Origin: Marinilabiliales bacterium
Lineage (GTDB): Bacteria; Bacteroidota; Bacteroidia; Bacteroidales; F082
Direction: 5' to 3'
Assembly: GCA_002869465.1 (NCBI GenBank)
Contig: PKSW01000099.1
Location: 1 to 7,408 of the forward strand
Length of the DNA stretch: 7,408 nt
Part shown: piece by piece, positions 1 through 7,188 of the stretch
How the letters are laid out: every line of letters starts with the position of its first letter
How positions within the stretch are numbered: position 1 is the first letter of the stretch
Program-made: the position numbers and the translations under genes
The notes under the pieces: model-generated
Told to the model about the DNA's origin: nothing
What the model saw: the letters and a program-made list of their open reading frames with translations, nothing else
Databases searched by the model: none

Positions 1-289
1 ATAGTTTCCCGTTTTGTTGCTTATAAGTAGTTTCAATGGAATATCGTACTTCGCCCGGACCATAAATTTCCAATTCTGCTTCTGCTTTCTTCAGGTAGGG
101 TTTTATCAGGTTTAAATAAGTCTGTGGTTGGCTGCGCACCAGGTTGATCTCAAAGATCATCTGTTTTTCATCTGCCGATAAGTAATTACAGTGAGCTGCC
201 GTATTCAGGTTTCTGGTGATCTGGCTGAATGTACTTATACTGAAAAGTAAAATGATTATTGTGGAAAATATTTTTCTTTGAATCAACAT
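1..289 (-). CDS. Exported CAP/SCP-like domain protein, N-terminal part (cut by left window edge)
   Basis: An open frame begins with ATG at 287-289 and runs without a stop to the left edge, giving 96 residues. It begins with a clear export signal: Lys/Arg near the N-terminus (MLIQRK), a hydrophobic stretch of Ile, Leu and Phe, then STFSQ, a cleavage region often seen in Bacteroidota. After about residue 45 comes an amphipathic segment containing EINLVRSQPQTYL. This resembles the first helix of bacterial CAP/SCP (cysteine-rich secretory protein-like) domains, where an 'iN..R..P..y' pattern is typical. The catalytic-site His and Glu residues of that fold would lie beyond the window, so the family call rests on the first helix only. 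The product should act outside the cytoplasm; its substrate is unknown. It lies 103 bases downstream of the helicase gene on the same strand. Confidence 0.6.
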   Translation of the reverse strand, partial: MLIQRKIFSTIIILLFSISTFSQITRNLNTAAHCNYLSADEKQMIFEINLVRSQPQTYLNLIKPYLKKAEAELEIYGPGEVRYSIETTYKQQNGKL

Positions 290-392
290 GAATTATCCGT
301 TTCAGGAAAAACGAAACTTGGCTTACAATATTTTACTTTTTGAAAATTCCCAATTGCAGGGATAATTCAAAGTAGTTCTATTTAGAAAGGCA

Positions 393-1595
393 TCATTTCT
401 TCTTCTTAGCCCACCTGCGCTTTACAAAAGGTTTTCTTTTCCTAGGCTTGTACTCCGGTGTTTCGCCTAGTTCTTTGGGTACTTGTGATTTATGTAAAGT
501 TTCGCCTAGTAACTCTTCGATTTCAAGAAATTTACCCTGCGAGTCTTCATCAATCAGGGTGATGGCCACACCATCAGCTTCGGCACGGGCGGTGCGACCG
601 ATGCGGTGGATATAATCTTCTCCGTCATTGGGCACATCAAAGTTGATCACCAGGTCGATATCCTCAATGTCAATACCACGCGACAAGATATCAGTAGCAA
701 CCAGCACATTGATCCGCCTTGCTTTAAAGCTCCGCAGTGCATTTTCCCTTTCCTCCTGTTTGAGATCCGAGTGGATATCGGCTACGTTGATGCCTTTTTT
801 CTTCAAGGTGATGCTCAGTTGTTTGGTGCTTAATTTGGTCGAGCAGAAAATAAGTACGCTTCTGAGTTTTTTGGTTTGCAGCAGGAAAGAAACCAAAGGA
901 ATTTTCTGTTTTGAATACACCACGTAGGCAATCTGCAGGATTTTTTCTGCCGGTTTTGACATGGCAATGCTGATTTCTTTGGGATTCGAAAGTACAGTTT
1001 TGGCAAGGGTTCTGATCTTTTGAGGCATAGTAGCCGAAAACATCAGGGTTTGTCTTTTTTTAGGCAAATAGGAAATAAGTTTCATGATATCATCATAAAA
1101 ACCCATATCCAGCATGCGGTCGGCTTCATCGAGGATGAGGTATTTCAATGCGGAAACCTTAACATAGCCCATATTAAAATGAGAGATCAGCCTGCCAGGA
1201 GTACCAATAATTACATCTGCGCCATCTGACAATGCTTTTTTTTCCTGGTTGTATGAAGTACCATCAGTGCCTCCGTAAACAGCGATGGAGCTTACAGGAG
1301 TGAAATAGGAGAATCCTTCCATCTGCTGATCAATCTGCACGGCAAGCTCGCGGGTAGGAACGATAATAAGTGCTTTTACCTGCGTGTGGTCTTGTTCACC
1401 GGTAATGATCTTATGTATGATAGGTAAAAGAAATGCAGCCGTTTTACCCGTTCCTGTTTGAGCCGAAGCTATCACATCCTCGCCCTGCATAATTAGTGGA
1501 ATTACCTGCTCCTGAACGGGCGTGGCTTTTTCAAAGCCAATGGCGTCAATACCTTCTTCCAGTTTCTCGTCGAATGAAAATGCTTTAAAATCCAA
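393..1595 (-). CDS. DEAD-box ATP-dependent RNA helicase (RhlE-like, short basic tail)
   Basis: This 400-residue protein has the full DEAD-box motif set in order: Q motif with Gln28 (ATPVQEQ), motif I AQTGTGKT 45-52, Ia PTRELA 80-85, Ib TPGR 132-135, motif II DEAD 156-159, motif III SAT 187-189, motif IV around LIFCSTK 248-254, motif V ATDILSRGIDI 300-310 and motif VI HRIGRTAR 330-337. Both RecA-like domains are complete, so an ATP-driven RNA unwinding enzyme is expected. It would act in the cytoplasm, probably in ribosome assembly, RNA turnover or cold adaptation. The last 20 residues are very rich in Lys and Arg (PRKRKPF, RRWAKKKK), a likely RNA-binding tail. The start chosen is TTG at 1593-1595: an in-frame TGA lies eight codons upstream with no ATG between, and the next ATG (residue 36) would remove the Q motif. 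RhlE, CshA and SrmB-type roles cannot be told apart here, so no symbol is given. Confidence 0.95.
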   Translation of the reverse strand: MDFKAFSFDEKLEEGIDAIGFEKATPVQEQVIPLIMQGEDVIASAQTGTGKTAAFLLPIIHKIITGEQDHTQVKALIIVPTRELAVQIDQQMEGFSYFTPVSSIAVYGGTDGTSYNQEKKALSDGADVIIGTPGRLISHFNMGYVKVSALKYLILDEADRMLDMGFYDDIMKLISYLPKKRQTLMFSATMPQKIRTLAKTVLSNPKEISIAMSKPAEKILQIAYVVYSKQKIPLVSFLLQTKKLRSVLIFCSTKLSTKQLSITLKKKGINVADIHSDLKQEERENALRSFKARRINVLVATDILSRGIDIEDIDLVINFDVPNDGEDYIHRIGRTARAEADGVAITLIDEDSQGKFLEIEELLGETLHKSQVPKELGETPEYKPRKRKPFVKRRWAKKKK

Positions 1596-1691
1596 TATTC
1601 CGTTTTTTAAAAATCAGTCGAAATTACAAAATAAGCAGTACAAACTAATTATAACCTTAATTATTATAGTAATTATCGGATATCCAGAATG

Positions 1692-2162
1692 TTAATCTTC
1701 CCATTCACCCGATTGTTTCCCGCTTAGGGTATCGATTTCAATAACAAGCAATACCATTTTTTTTAGAATTTTTTCAGAATAAGTATTCGTATTAGGTCCG
1801 CCATATTTCGACATAATGATATCCAGACCCGCTTTTTTCTGAGATGAATCATCAATTATTGAAATATAACCATAACCAATGATTGAACGGTATTTGGTTG
1901 TCCAGTCGCAGGCCGCTTTACCTGTTATAATTTCATGATCAAGCTCCATTTCAAAACAAACCCGGTTGTTCTGCATGATAAAATCAATTTTACGACCATC
2001 GGTTGCCGAATGGATGAAAAGTTTATTATCTCGGTATCCAAAATTGACAGGTATAATATGTGCTTCGCCATCAACAGAAAAACCGATCCGGCATATGGAT
2101 GATTCGTTTAGGATTTTCTCAATGATTTGGCTATCTGTAATAAGTTTGTCGAATCGGCGCAT
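1692..2162 (-). CDS. NimA-like pyridoxamine 5'-phosphate oxidase-fold flavoprotein
   Basis: This 156-residue protein matches the small FMN-binding split-barrel family that includes the 5-nitroimidazole resistance (Nim) proteins. Visible hallmarks are an N-terminal helix (SQIIEKIL), then CRIGFS at 24-29, IIPVNFGYRDNKLFIHSA at 36-53, GRK 56-58, NRVCFEM 66-72, CDWTTKYRSIIGYG 85-98, and a C-terminal strand ending in DTLSGK 144-149. His51, in the HSA motif, is probably the equivalent of the His noted in the active site of Deinococcus NimA (inferred by motif, not by alignment). Most such proteins are housekeeping reductases of unknown substrate, so actual nitroimidazole resistance should not be assumed. 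It starts at ATG 2160-2162, only 13 bases after the hairpin at 2176-2207, with 53 bases between it and the preceding gene. The length is normal for the family and no frameshift is seen. Confidence 0.85.
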   Translation of the reverse strand: MRRFDKLITDSQIIEKILNESSICRIGFSVDGEAHIIPVNFGYRDNKLFIHSATDGRKIDFIMQNNRVCFEMELDHEIITGKAACDWTTKYRSIIGYGYISIIDDSSQKKAGLDIIMSKYGGPNTNTYSEKILKKMVLLVIEIDTLSGKQSGEWED

Positions 2163-2175
2163 AAAAAGAATTTAA

Positions 2176-2207
2176 AACCCGCAAGGAATGAAGCTCCCCG
2201 GCGGGTT
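2176..2207 (-). terminator. Hairpin resembling an intrinsic terminator, between the Asp-box gene and the NimA-like gene
   Basis: Read on the minus strand, AACCCGC is followed 18 bases later by GCGGGTT, a perfect 7-bp stem. Inside it, GGGGA and TTCCT can add five pairs (two of them G-T wobbles) around a 6-base loop, GCTTCA. The sequence after the stem is T-rich (TTAAATTCTTTTT), but the T tract is broken by AAA. The stem begins 8 bases after the stop of the 1091-residue protein gene, so termination of that transcript is the simplest reading. Because the next ATG follows by 13 bases, the same structure could also act as a leader hairpin or a partial terminator. Confidence 0.6.
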
Positions 2208-2215
2208 GGAATGGT

Positions 2216-5200
2216 TTAAAACTTTGGTGTTCTTCCCGGTGTGTAGGGTGCTTTCAGCATATCCAGTTCATCGTCCAGTTGATCCAGCTTGCTGCTGATA
2301 TCTTCCAGTTGTTCAATGATCGGAGGCATAGCTTCCATCAAAATTTCATAATTCATTTTCTGGGTAGCTGTTGGTGCTGAAGTGGATTGCCATGATGCCC
2401 ATAAAATGGCTCCCAGTCGGTTTTCCAATGGCATTTGCTCAGGAGGTACCTCTTCCCAACTGGCCTTCGCCGGTGTACCTTCAAACAGGAATGTGATGTC
2501 GTCCAGCTCATCTTTAATCTGGGCTGCTTCATTTTTCATTTCCATGGTAGCGCCATGAGATTGCTGGAGTGCTTGCCTGATATAGGCTGTTTTAGTTGCT
2601 AGGTCTTTGCGGTATTTCTCCACATCATTCATAACCCGCCACAAGTCAGCCACATCGCCGTAAAAGGCCACGAATGCCTCCTTATTTTCAGCAGGCAGTG
2701 TCGTGTTCTCCAAAACCTTCGCTTCAAATGTCACAGGTCCGGCCAGTTCCGTTTCTGTACCTTTATGGATCATACTCATTTCAACGGTATAAGTGCCGGG
2801 CAATGCCATCATACCACTTCCGCCATCCTTCATTGGGTCGAATTTTTCATCTTTCATTTCAATATAGGATGGGTTTTTATACCTCAAATCCCAGTTAGCA
2901 CGCTGGATGCCTTTAGATGCTTTTTTATAAAGCTGACGGGCGATATTTCCGTTTTTATCCTTGATAGTAAATACGAGGTATGGATCGATCTCTTTTTCTT
3001 CAGCATCCAGTTGTTCTTTGGTGGGCTGCGGGATGGGTTGTACTTCTTTAAATAATTCTTTCTCTTTCTCCAATCGTTCTGATTTCAGGTTTTTGGGCAC
3101 ATCTTTTAAATAGTAGGTGAATGTGGCCCCAAATTCCGGGTTCTCGGCTTCATAAATAGCTGAACCTGTGCCATACCTGCTGCCCTGCTGGATGTACATG
3201 AGTGCATCTTTAACCGGGAATAGAATCGCTTCCTCGTTTTCTAATCTTTCAGTACTTATTTCACGCAGTGGCATATAATCATCTAAAATGTAAAAACCCC
3301 TTCCGAAAGTGGCGATCACCAAATCGTTTTCTCTTTCCTGGATGGCAATATCTCTGACGGCAATGTCAGGCAATCCTGAAGTCAACTTGACCCACTGCCC
3401 GCCGCCATCTGTTGTAAAATAGAAACTAAATTCAGTTCCTACGAATAACAGGTCTTTTGTAACCGGGTCCTGAATGATGGAATGAACTGTTTCGTCATCC
3501 GGTAAATCGGATACGATGGAAACCCATGTTTTTCCCTTGTCGGAACTTTTTAACAGGTAAGGTTTAAAATCGTCACTTTTAATATTATTGAAAGATGCAA
3601 AGACCACGTTTTCATCGAAACGGGATGGGAAAATATCGCTTACATAAGTATATTCCGGAACGCCTGGAAAGTTAGTCGTTTTAGTCCAGGTTTTTCCGCC
3701 ATCATCACTCACCTGGATGACACCGTCATCAGTTCCTGCAAACAATAAACCTTCTTTAATGGTCGATTCGGCCAATGAAACAATGGTCCCCCACTGTGAA
3801 GTGGATACATCTTTAGCAACGGCATCTGCAGGCCAGTATTTATCCATTACTTTAAACTGGTTGCGGTCTTCATTCCTTGTCAGGTCTTCACTGATCACTT
3901 CCCAGGTATTACCCCGGTCGTCTGATTTAAAAACTTTGTTGGCAGCTATATAGAGCCTTGTTCCCGAATGGGGACTTAAAATAAAAGGAGCGTCCCAGTT
4001 CCAGCGGTAGGTTAATTCATCTTTCCGGGGTTCAGGTTTGATCTTCATTTTCTCACCCGATTTTTTATCATAGCGATAAATATTGCCATATTGGTAGGCC
4101 GAATAAACGATATCCGGGTTGTCGGGTTCAATAGCCTGCCAGAAACCATCGCCACCAAGGGTTACCACCCATTCGTCACTGGTGACTCCTCCGGATTTCA
4201 GGTTGCGTGATGGCCCACCCATACTGTTATTGTCCTGGGTGCCACCATACACCCAATAAAATGGTTCAGTGTTATCCACGCTAACACGGTAATATTGGGT
4301 AACCGGTAAATTGGTTTTGAACAAAAATGTTGATCCCCCATCGAATGTTTCATATATACCGCCATCACCGCCTATCATATAATGATCAGTGTCATCAGGG
4401 TCAATCCACATAGCATGGTCATCCACATGGCGTTTGTTGTTGCTTACATTGTTCCATGTTTTGCCGCCATCGGTGGTAAATTTTGTGTAGGTTCCGATGG
4501 AATATACTTTGTCGGCATCTTTCGGGTCACAGAAAAGTTCGCTGTAATACTGTCCGCTGGTATTATAGTCATTCATTTTATTAAATGAAGCACCCCGATT
4601 GGTGGAACGGTAAAATCCACCTTTATCGCCGGATGCCTCAAACATTACATAAACGATATTTGGATTCACCGGAGAAACGGCAATGGCCATGCCTCCTTTG
4701 TCTACTCCGGGAATACCATTGGTAAGCTTATCCCATGTTTTTCCGCTATCTGTTGACTTATAAAAAGCCGATTCGGGGCCGCCGCCGATTTTTGAGAATT
4801 GTCTTCTGCGTCGTTGTTCGGCTCCGGCATAGATCACATCTGGGTTGCCCGGTTCAAAACAAATATTGGCAACACCCGTGTGTTCACTTATTTCGAGTAC
4901 CTTTTCCCAGTTATCTCCACCGTCAGTAGTTTTATATAAACCGCGTTCGCCACCGGGGCCCCAGGCTGATCCTTCAGCAGCCACGTATACAACATCGGAG
5001 TTTCGTGGGTCAATCAAAATGCCACCAATCTGACGGGATTCTTCTAATCCCATATTTTTCCACTTTTTGCCGCCGTCAGTGGTTTTGTAAACACCATTTC
5101 CATAACCGAGTGCACGTTGGTGGTTGTTTTCGCCGGTGCCTGCCCATACCACATTCGGGTTGCTGGGATCCATAGCAAGCGCGCCAATAGCATAAGCACC

Positions 5201-5491
5201 ATAATTATCAAAAATGGGAGTAAAAGTAGTACCATTGTTCGTAGTTTTCCAGATATGTCCGGAGGCTACACCCACGTAATATGTGCTTGGATTATCAGAA
5301 TCTACGGCGAAATCAGCAATTCTCCCTGACGCAAATGCAGGGCCGATGCTTCGCCATTTTAAACCGCTGAAAGTACTTGATTTAAGACTGTCAGGTTCCG
5401 GTTCGTCTTTTTTCTTCTTGGCTTCTGCCTGGGTAAATAACAATAACAAGGCCAGTGAAAGGATTGCCCTGACGGTCAGCATATTTTTCAT
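2216..5491 (-). CDS. Exported Asp-box (BNR/sortilin-like beta-propeller) repeat protein, 1091 aa
   Basis: The N-terminus is a signal peptide: KNMLTVR, a Leu-rich core at 10-19, and a probable cleavage site after TQAEA (20-24), then a charged KKKKDEPEPD stretch. Eleven Asp-box repeats of the S/T-x-D-x-G-x-T-W/F type start near residues 82, 136, 187, 245, 295, 338, 381, 522, 594, 648 and 692. Each is typical of a propeller-blade hairpin, so one or two beta-propellers related to sortilin/Vps10 and photosystem-assembly BNR proteins are expected. Residues about 840-910 look like a FlgD-type Ig-like module (GNIARQLY, RANWDLRY, ALPGTYTVEM). Residues about 935-1085 are helical and charged, possibly coiled-coil. 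Relatives are often labelled 'glycosyl hydrolase' or 'sialidase-like', but Asp-boxes are structural and I see no catalytic set to support an enzyme. No type IX sorting domain is apparent at the C-terminus (TPGRTPKF). A periplasmic or surface binding or scaffold role is inferred. Confidence 0.9.
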   Translation of the reverse strand: MKNMLTVRAILSLALLLLFTQAEAKKKKDEPEPDSLKSSTFSGLKWRSIGPAFASGRIADFAVDSDNPSTYYVGVASGHIWKTTNNGTTFTPIFDNYGAYAIGALAMDPSNPNVVWAGTGENNHQRALGYGNGVYKTTDGGKKWKNMGLEESRQIGGILIDPRNSDVVYVAAEGSAWGPGGERGLYKTTDGGDNWEKVLEISEHTGVANICFEPGNPDVIYAGAEQRRRRQFSKIGGGPESAFYKSTDSGKTWDKLTNGIPGVDKGGMAIAVSPVNPNIVYVMFEASGDKGGFYRSTNRGASFNKMNDYNTSGQYYSELFCDPKDADKVYSIGTYTKFTTDGGKTWNNVSNNKRHVDDHAMWIDPDDTDHYMIGGDGGIYETFDGGSTFLFKTNLPVTQYYRVSVDNTEPFYWVYGGTQDNNSMGGPSRNLKSGGVTSDEWVVTLGGDGFWQAIEPDNPDIVYSAYQYGNIYRYDKKSGEKMKIKPEPRKDELTYRWNWDAPFILSPHSGTRLYIAANKVFKSDDRGNTWEVISEDLTRNEDRNQFKVMDKYWPADAVAKDVSTSQWGTIVSLAESTIKEGLLFAGTDDGVIQVSDDGGKTWTKTTNFPGVPEYTYVSDIFPSRFDENVVFASFNNIKSDDFKPYLLKSSDKGKTWVSIVSDLPDDETVHSIIQDPVTKDLLFVGTEFSFYFTTDGGGQWVKLTSGLPDIAVRDIAIQERENDLVIATFGRGFYILDDYMPLREISTERLENEEAILFPVKDALMYIQQGSRYGTGSAIYEAENPEFGATFTYYLKDVPKNLKSERLEKEKELFKEVQPIPQPTKEQLDAEEKEIDPYLVFTIKDKNGNIARQLYKKASKGIQRANWDLRYKNPSYIEMKDEKFDPMKDGGSGMMALPGTYTVEMSMIHKGTETELAGPVTFEAKVLENTTLPAENKEAFVAFYGDVADLWRVMNDVEKYRKDLATKTAYIRQALQQSHGATMEMKNEAAQIKDELDDITFLFEGTPAKASWEEVPPEQMPLENRLGAILWASWQSTSAPTATQKMNYEILMEAMPPIIEQLEDISSKLDQLDDELDMLKAPYTPGRTPKF

Positions 5492-5556
5492 TATTAAATG
5501 TTTTTAGGTTTATAAAAGAAGGCTAAAATTAAAAAAATACCTCGAATCAAATCGTT

Positions 5557-6132
5557 TTATAGCAGATTGATTTCATCATGGCGATAACAATAAATAAGAT
5601 GATCATTTACCATACCCGCCCCCTGCATGAATGCATAACAAATGGTTGTTCCCACAAATTTAAAACCTCTCTTTTTAAGGTCCTTACTCATGGCATCTGA
5701 TTCTCTGGTACTTGCAGGTACCTGATCATGCCTGTCCCAATGGTTGACCAAAGTTTTGCCACCTGTAAATTGCCAGATGTATGCATCGAAACTACCAAAT
5801 TCTTTTTGCACTTCAAGAAAATGCTGTGCATTGGTAATGGTCGATCGAATTTTAAGTTGGTTGCGGATAATTCCTGAATTTCGAAGTAATTCTTCAATTT
5901 TCTTTTCATCATAAAGGGCAATGATGTCAGCATCAAAATTATCGAATGCTTTGCGGAAATTTTCACGTTTATTCAGAATGGTTGACCAGCTTAATCCTGC
6001 CTGGAATGCGTCCAGCACCAGAAACTCAAACAGTTTCCTGTCATCGTGCACCGGAACACCCCATTCTTCATCGTGATAAGCAATATCATTCGGTTTCCCG
6101 GCAGGCCAGGGACATCTCAATTTATCATTCAT
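5557..6132 (-). CDS. tag: DNA-3-methyladenine glycosylase I
   Basis: This enzyme removes 3-methyladenine from alkylated DNA, starting base-excision repair in the cytoplasm. From the ATG at 6130-6132 it is 191 residues, close to the E. coli Tag length. The zinc-snap ligands known from E. coli Tag (C4, H17, H175, C179) match C7 (LRCPW), H20 (AYHDEEWG), H178 and C182 (NDHLIYC). The helix-hairpin-helix region and the family signature QAGLSW (44-49) are present, as is KKRGFKFVGTTICYAFMQ. The position of E. coli Glu38, which contacts the target base, is Asp41 here (LVLDAFQAGLSW). A TTG two codons further upstream (6136-6138) could also serve as a start, but the ATG is preferred. The gene begins 8 bases after the mtnA stop, so co-transcription is very likely. 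Confidence 0.95.
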   Translation of the reverse strand: MNDKLRCPWPAGKPNDIAYHDEEWGVPVHDDRKLFEFLVLDAFQAGLSWSTILNKRENFRKAFDNFDADIIALYDEKKIEELLRNSGIIRNQLKIRSTITNAQHFLEVQKEFGSFDAYIWQFTGGKTLVNHWDRHDQVPASTRESDAMSKDLKKRGFKFVGTTICYAFMQGAGMVNDHLIYCYRHDEINLL

Positions 6133-6140
6133 AAGCAAGT

Positions 6141-7187
6141 CTATGTTTCCAGTATTTTTTTGATTGACATATTGTGGGCTTTGATAATTCCTTTTTCGGT
6201 AATGATTCCTTCAATGTATTTCGAAGGCGTGACATCAAACGCTGGATTCAATGCTTTGGAACCAGGTGAACTGACCCTGATTTTGATGAGGTTACCATTG
6301 TTATCAATCCCTGTTTGAAAAAGCACTTCATCCGGGTCTCGTTCTTCAATAGGGATATCTTTACCGGTTTTGCAATCGATGTCGAAGGTCGAAGTAGGCG
6401 CTGCTACATAAAATGGTACGCCATACTCTTTAGCAATAATGGCTTTTTCAAGTGTACCAATTTTATTGGCCACATCCCCATTGGCTGCAATTCTGTCGGC
6501 ACCCATAATTACAAAATCTATTTTTTTCCTGGCCATTAATGCGGCTGCGGCATTATCAGGGATGATCACATGGGGGATGTTGTCATTATGTAATTCCCAT
6601 GCAGTGAGTTTTGCGCCCTGGTTTCGAGGCCGGGTTTCATCCACGTAAACGAATACATCTTTACCTTGCCTTTTGGCCAGATAAACCGGAGCCAGGGCAG
6701 TTCCAAAATCAACGAATGCAAGCCAACCGGCATTGCAGTGGGTTAGGATGTTCACACTCCGTCCAAATAATTCGGCACCCAATTCTCCTATTTTTTTTGA
6801 ATTTTGTGCATCTTCCAAGGCAATTCGTTGGGCTTCGATCATCGCATTTTCGGGTGAAATTAAACCGGCTTTATAAACACGGTCAACTGCATAGAACAAG
6901 TTTTTTGCTGTAGGTCGTGTATGTTCAATATCCTGACGGGCTTCACGGATTGTAAGCGCTTTGGTCTTTTTATTTGATAACAGAAACGCCTGCGCCATGG
7001 CATAACCTGCAGCAGCACCAATGGCGCCGGCACCACGAACAATCATATCAGTTATGGCCATACAGGTGTCCCAGTAGGTAGGGCATTCATAAATTTCAAA
7101 TTTGAAAGGCAGCAGGTTTTGCTGGATCATAAAAACAGAGGTACCTTCCATCCACACGGTTTGATAGGATTTTTCGCCGACGATCAT
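6141..7187 (-). CDS. mtnA: S-methyl-5-thioribose-1-phosphate isomerase (MtnA/eIF2B-like family)
   Basis: MtnA converts 5-methylthioribose-1-phosphate to the ribulose form in methionine salvage, recycling the sugar and sulfur left after S-adenosylmethionine is used. From ATG 7185-7187 the protein has 348 residues, a usual length. Visible hallmarks are RGAGAIG (51-57), HCNAG with catalytic Cys151, DETRPRNQGA (183-192), and GADRIAANGDVANKIGT (229-245) with catalytic Asp231; IPIEERDPDEV (278-288) follows near the C-terminus. An ATG 33 bases upstream (7218-7220) would add eleven residues and overlap the preceding gene. The shorter start is preferred because it begins with MIVGEKSYQTVWMEG, which fits the family N-terminus, and lies 1 base after the upstream stop. 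The GWLAFVDFGTA and TRPRNQGA wording marks a branch different from the Bacillus-type enzyme. A related sugar-phosphate substrate such as 5-deoxyribose-1-phosphate is possible. No other methionine-salvage gene is in view. Confidence 0.9.
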   Translation of the reverse strand: MIVGEKSYQTVWMEGTSVFMIQQNLLPFKFEIYECPTYWDTCMAITDMIVRGAGAIGAAAGYAMAQAFLLSNKKTKALTIREARQDIEHTRPTAKNLFYAVDRVYKAGLISPENAMIEAQRIALEDAQNSKKIGELGAELFGRSVNILTHCNAGWLAFVDFGTALAPVYLAKRQGKDVFVYVDETRPRNQGAKLTAWELHNDNIPHVIIPDNAAAALMARKKIDFVIMGADRIAANGDVANKIGTLEKAIIAKEYGVPFYVAAPTSTFDIDCKTGKDIPIEERDPDEVLFQTGIDNNGNLIKIRVSSPGSKALNPAFDVTPSKYIEGIITEKGIIKAHNMSIKKILET

Positions 7188-7188
7188 A

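Noticed and set aside
299..317. Small inverted repeat GTTTC / GAAAC in the spacer upstream of the CAP-like gene
   Set aside because: Only five base pairs in an AT-rich spacer, with no T tract; such matches are expected by chance and no operator or terminator can be argued.
348..362. Possible terminator TCCC...GGGA after the helicase gene
   Set aside because: The stem is four base pairs before mismatches appear, and the following sequence is a mixed A/T stretch; too weak to call.
628..927. Plus-strand open frame opposite the helicase gene
   Set aside because: It is antisense to conserved motifs of a clear helicase, has no recognisable domain and no start context; it is a shadow of the coding strand.
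1596..1691. Promoter candidates upstream of the helicase (a TATAAT and a TAATTTCG close to the Bacteroidota -7 pattern TAnnTTTG)
   Set aside because: The nearest TTTG upstream of TAATTTCG is only 14 bases away, shorter than usual spacing, and the region is so AT-rich that such hexamers arise by chance. A promoter probably exists here, but I cannot place it.
2765..3055. Plus-strand open frame opposite the Asp-box gene
   Set aside because: Phe/Ile-rich translation with no domain, lying entirely inside a well-supported gene on the other strand.
2216..5491. The repeated Gly-Gly-Lys-x-Trp coding blocks as a DNA repeat array
   Set aside because: The similarity is at protein level (Asp-box repeats) with diverged codons and irregular spacing, so it is a protein repeat and not a DNA tandem repeat or CRISPR.
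5492..5556. Promoter for the Asp-box gene in the 65-base spacer
   Set aside because: A TTTG and several T-rich runs are present on the minus strand, but no correctly spaced -33/-7 pair stands out; read-through from tag is also possible.
6611..6913. Plus-strand open frame opposite mtnA
   Set aside because: It overlaps the conserved catalytic region of mtnA on the other strand and has no family resemblance; a reverse-frame artefact.
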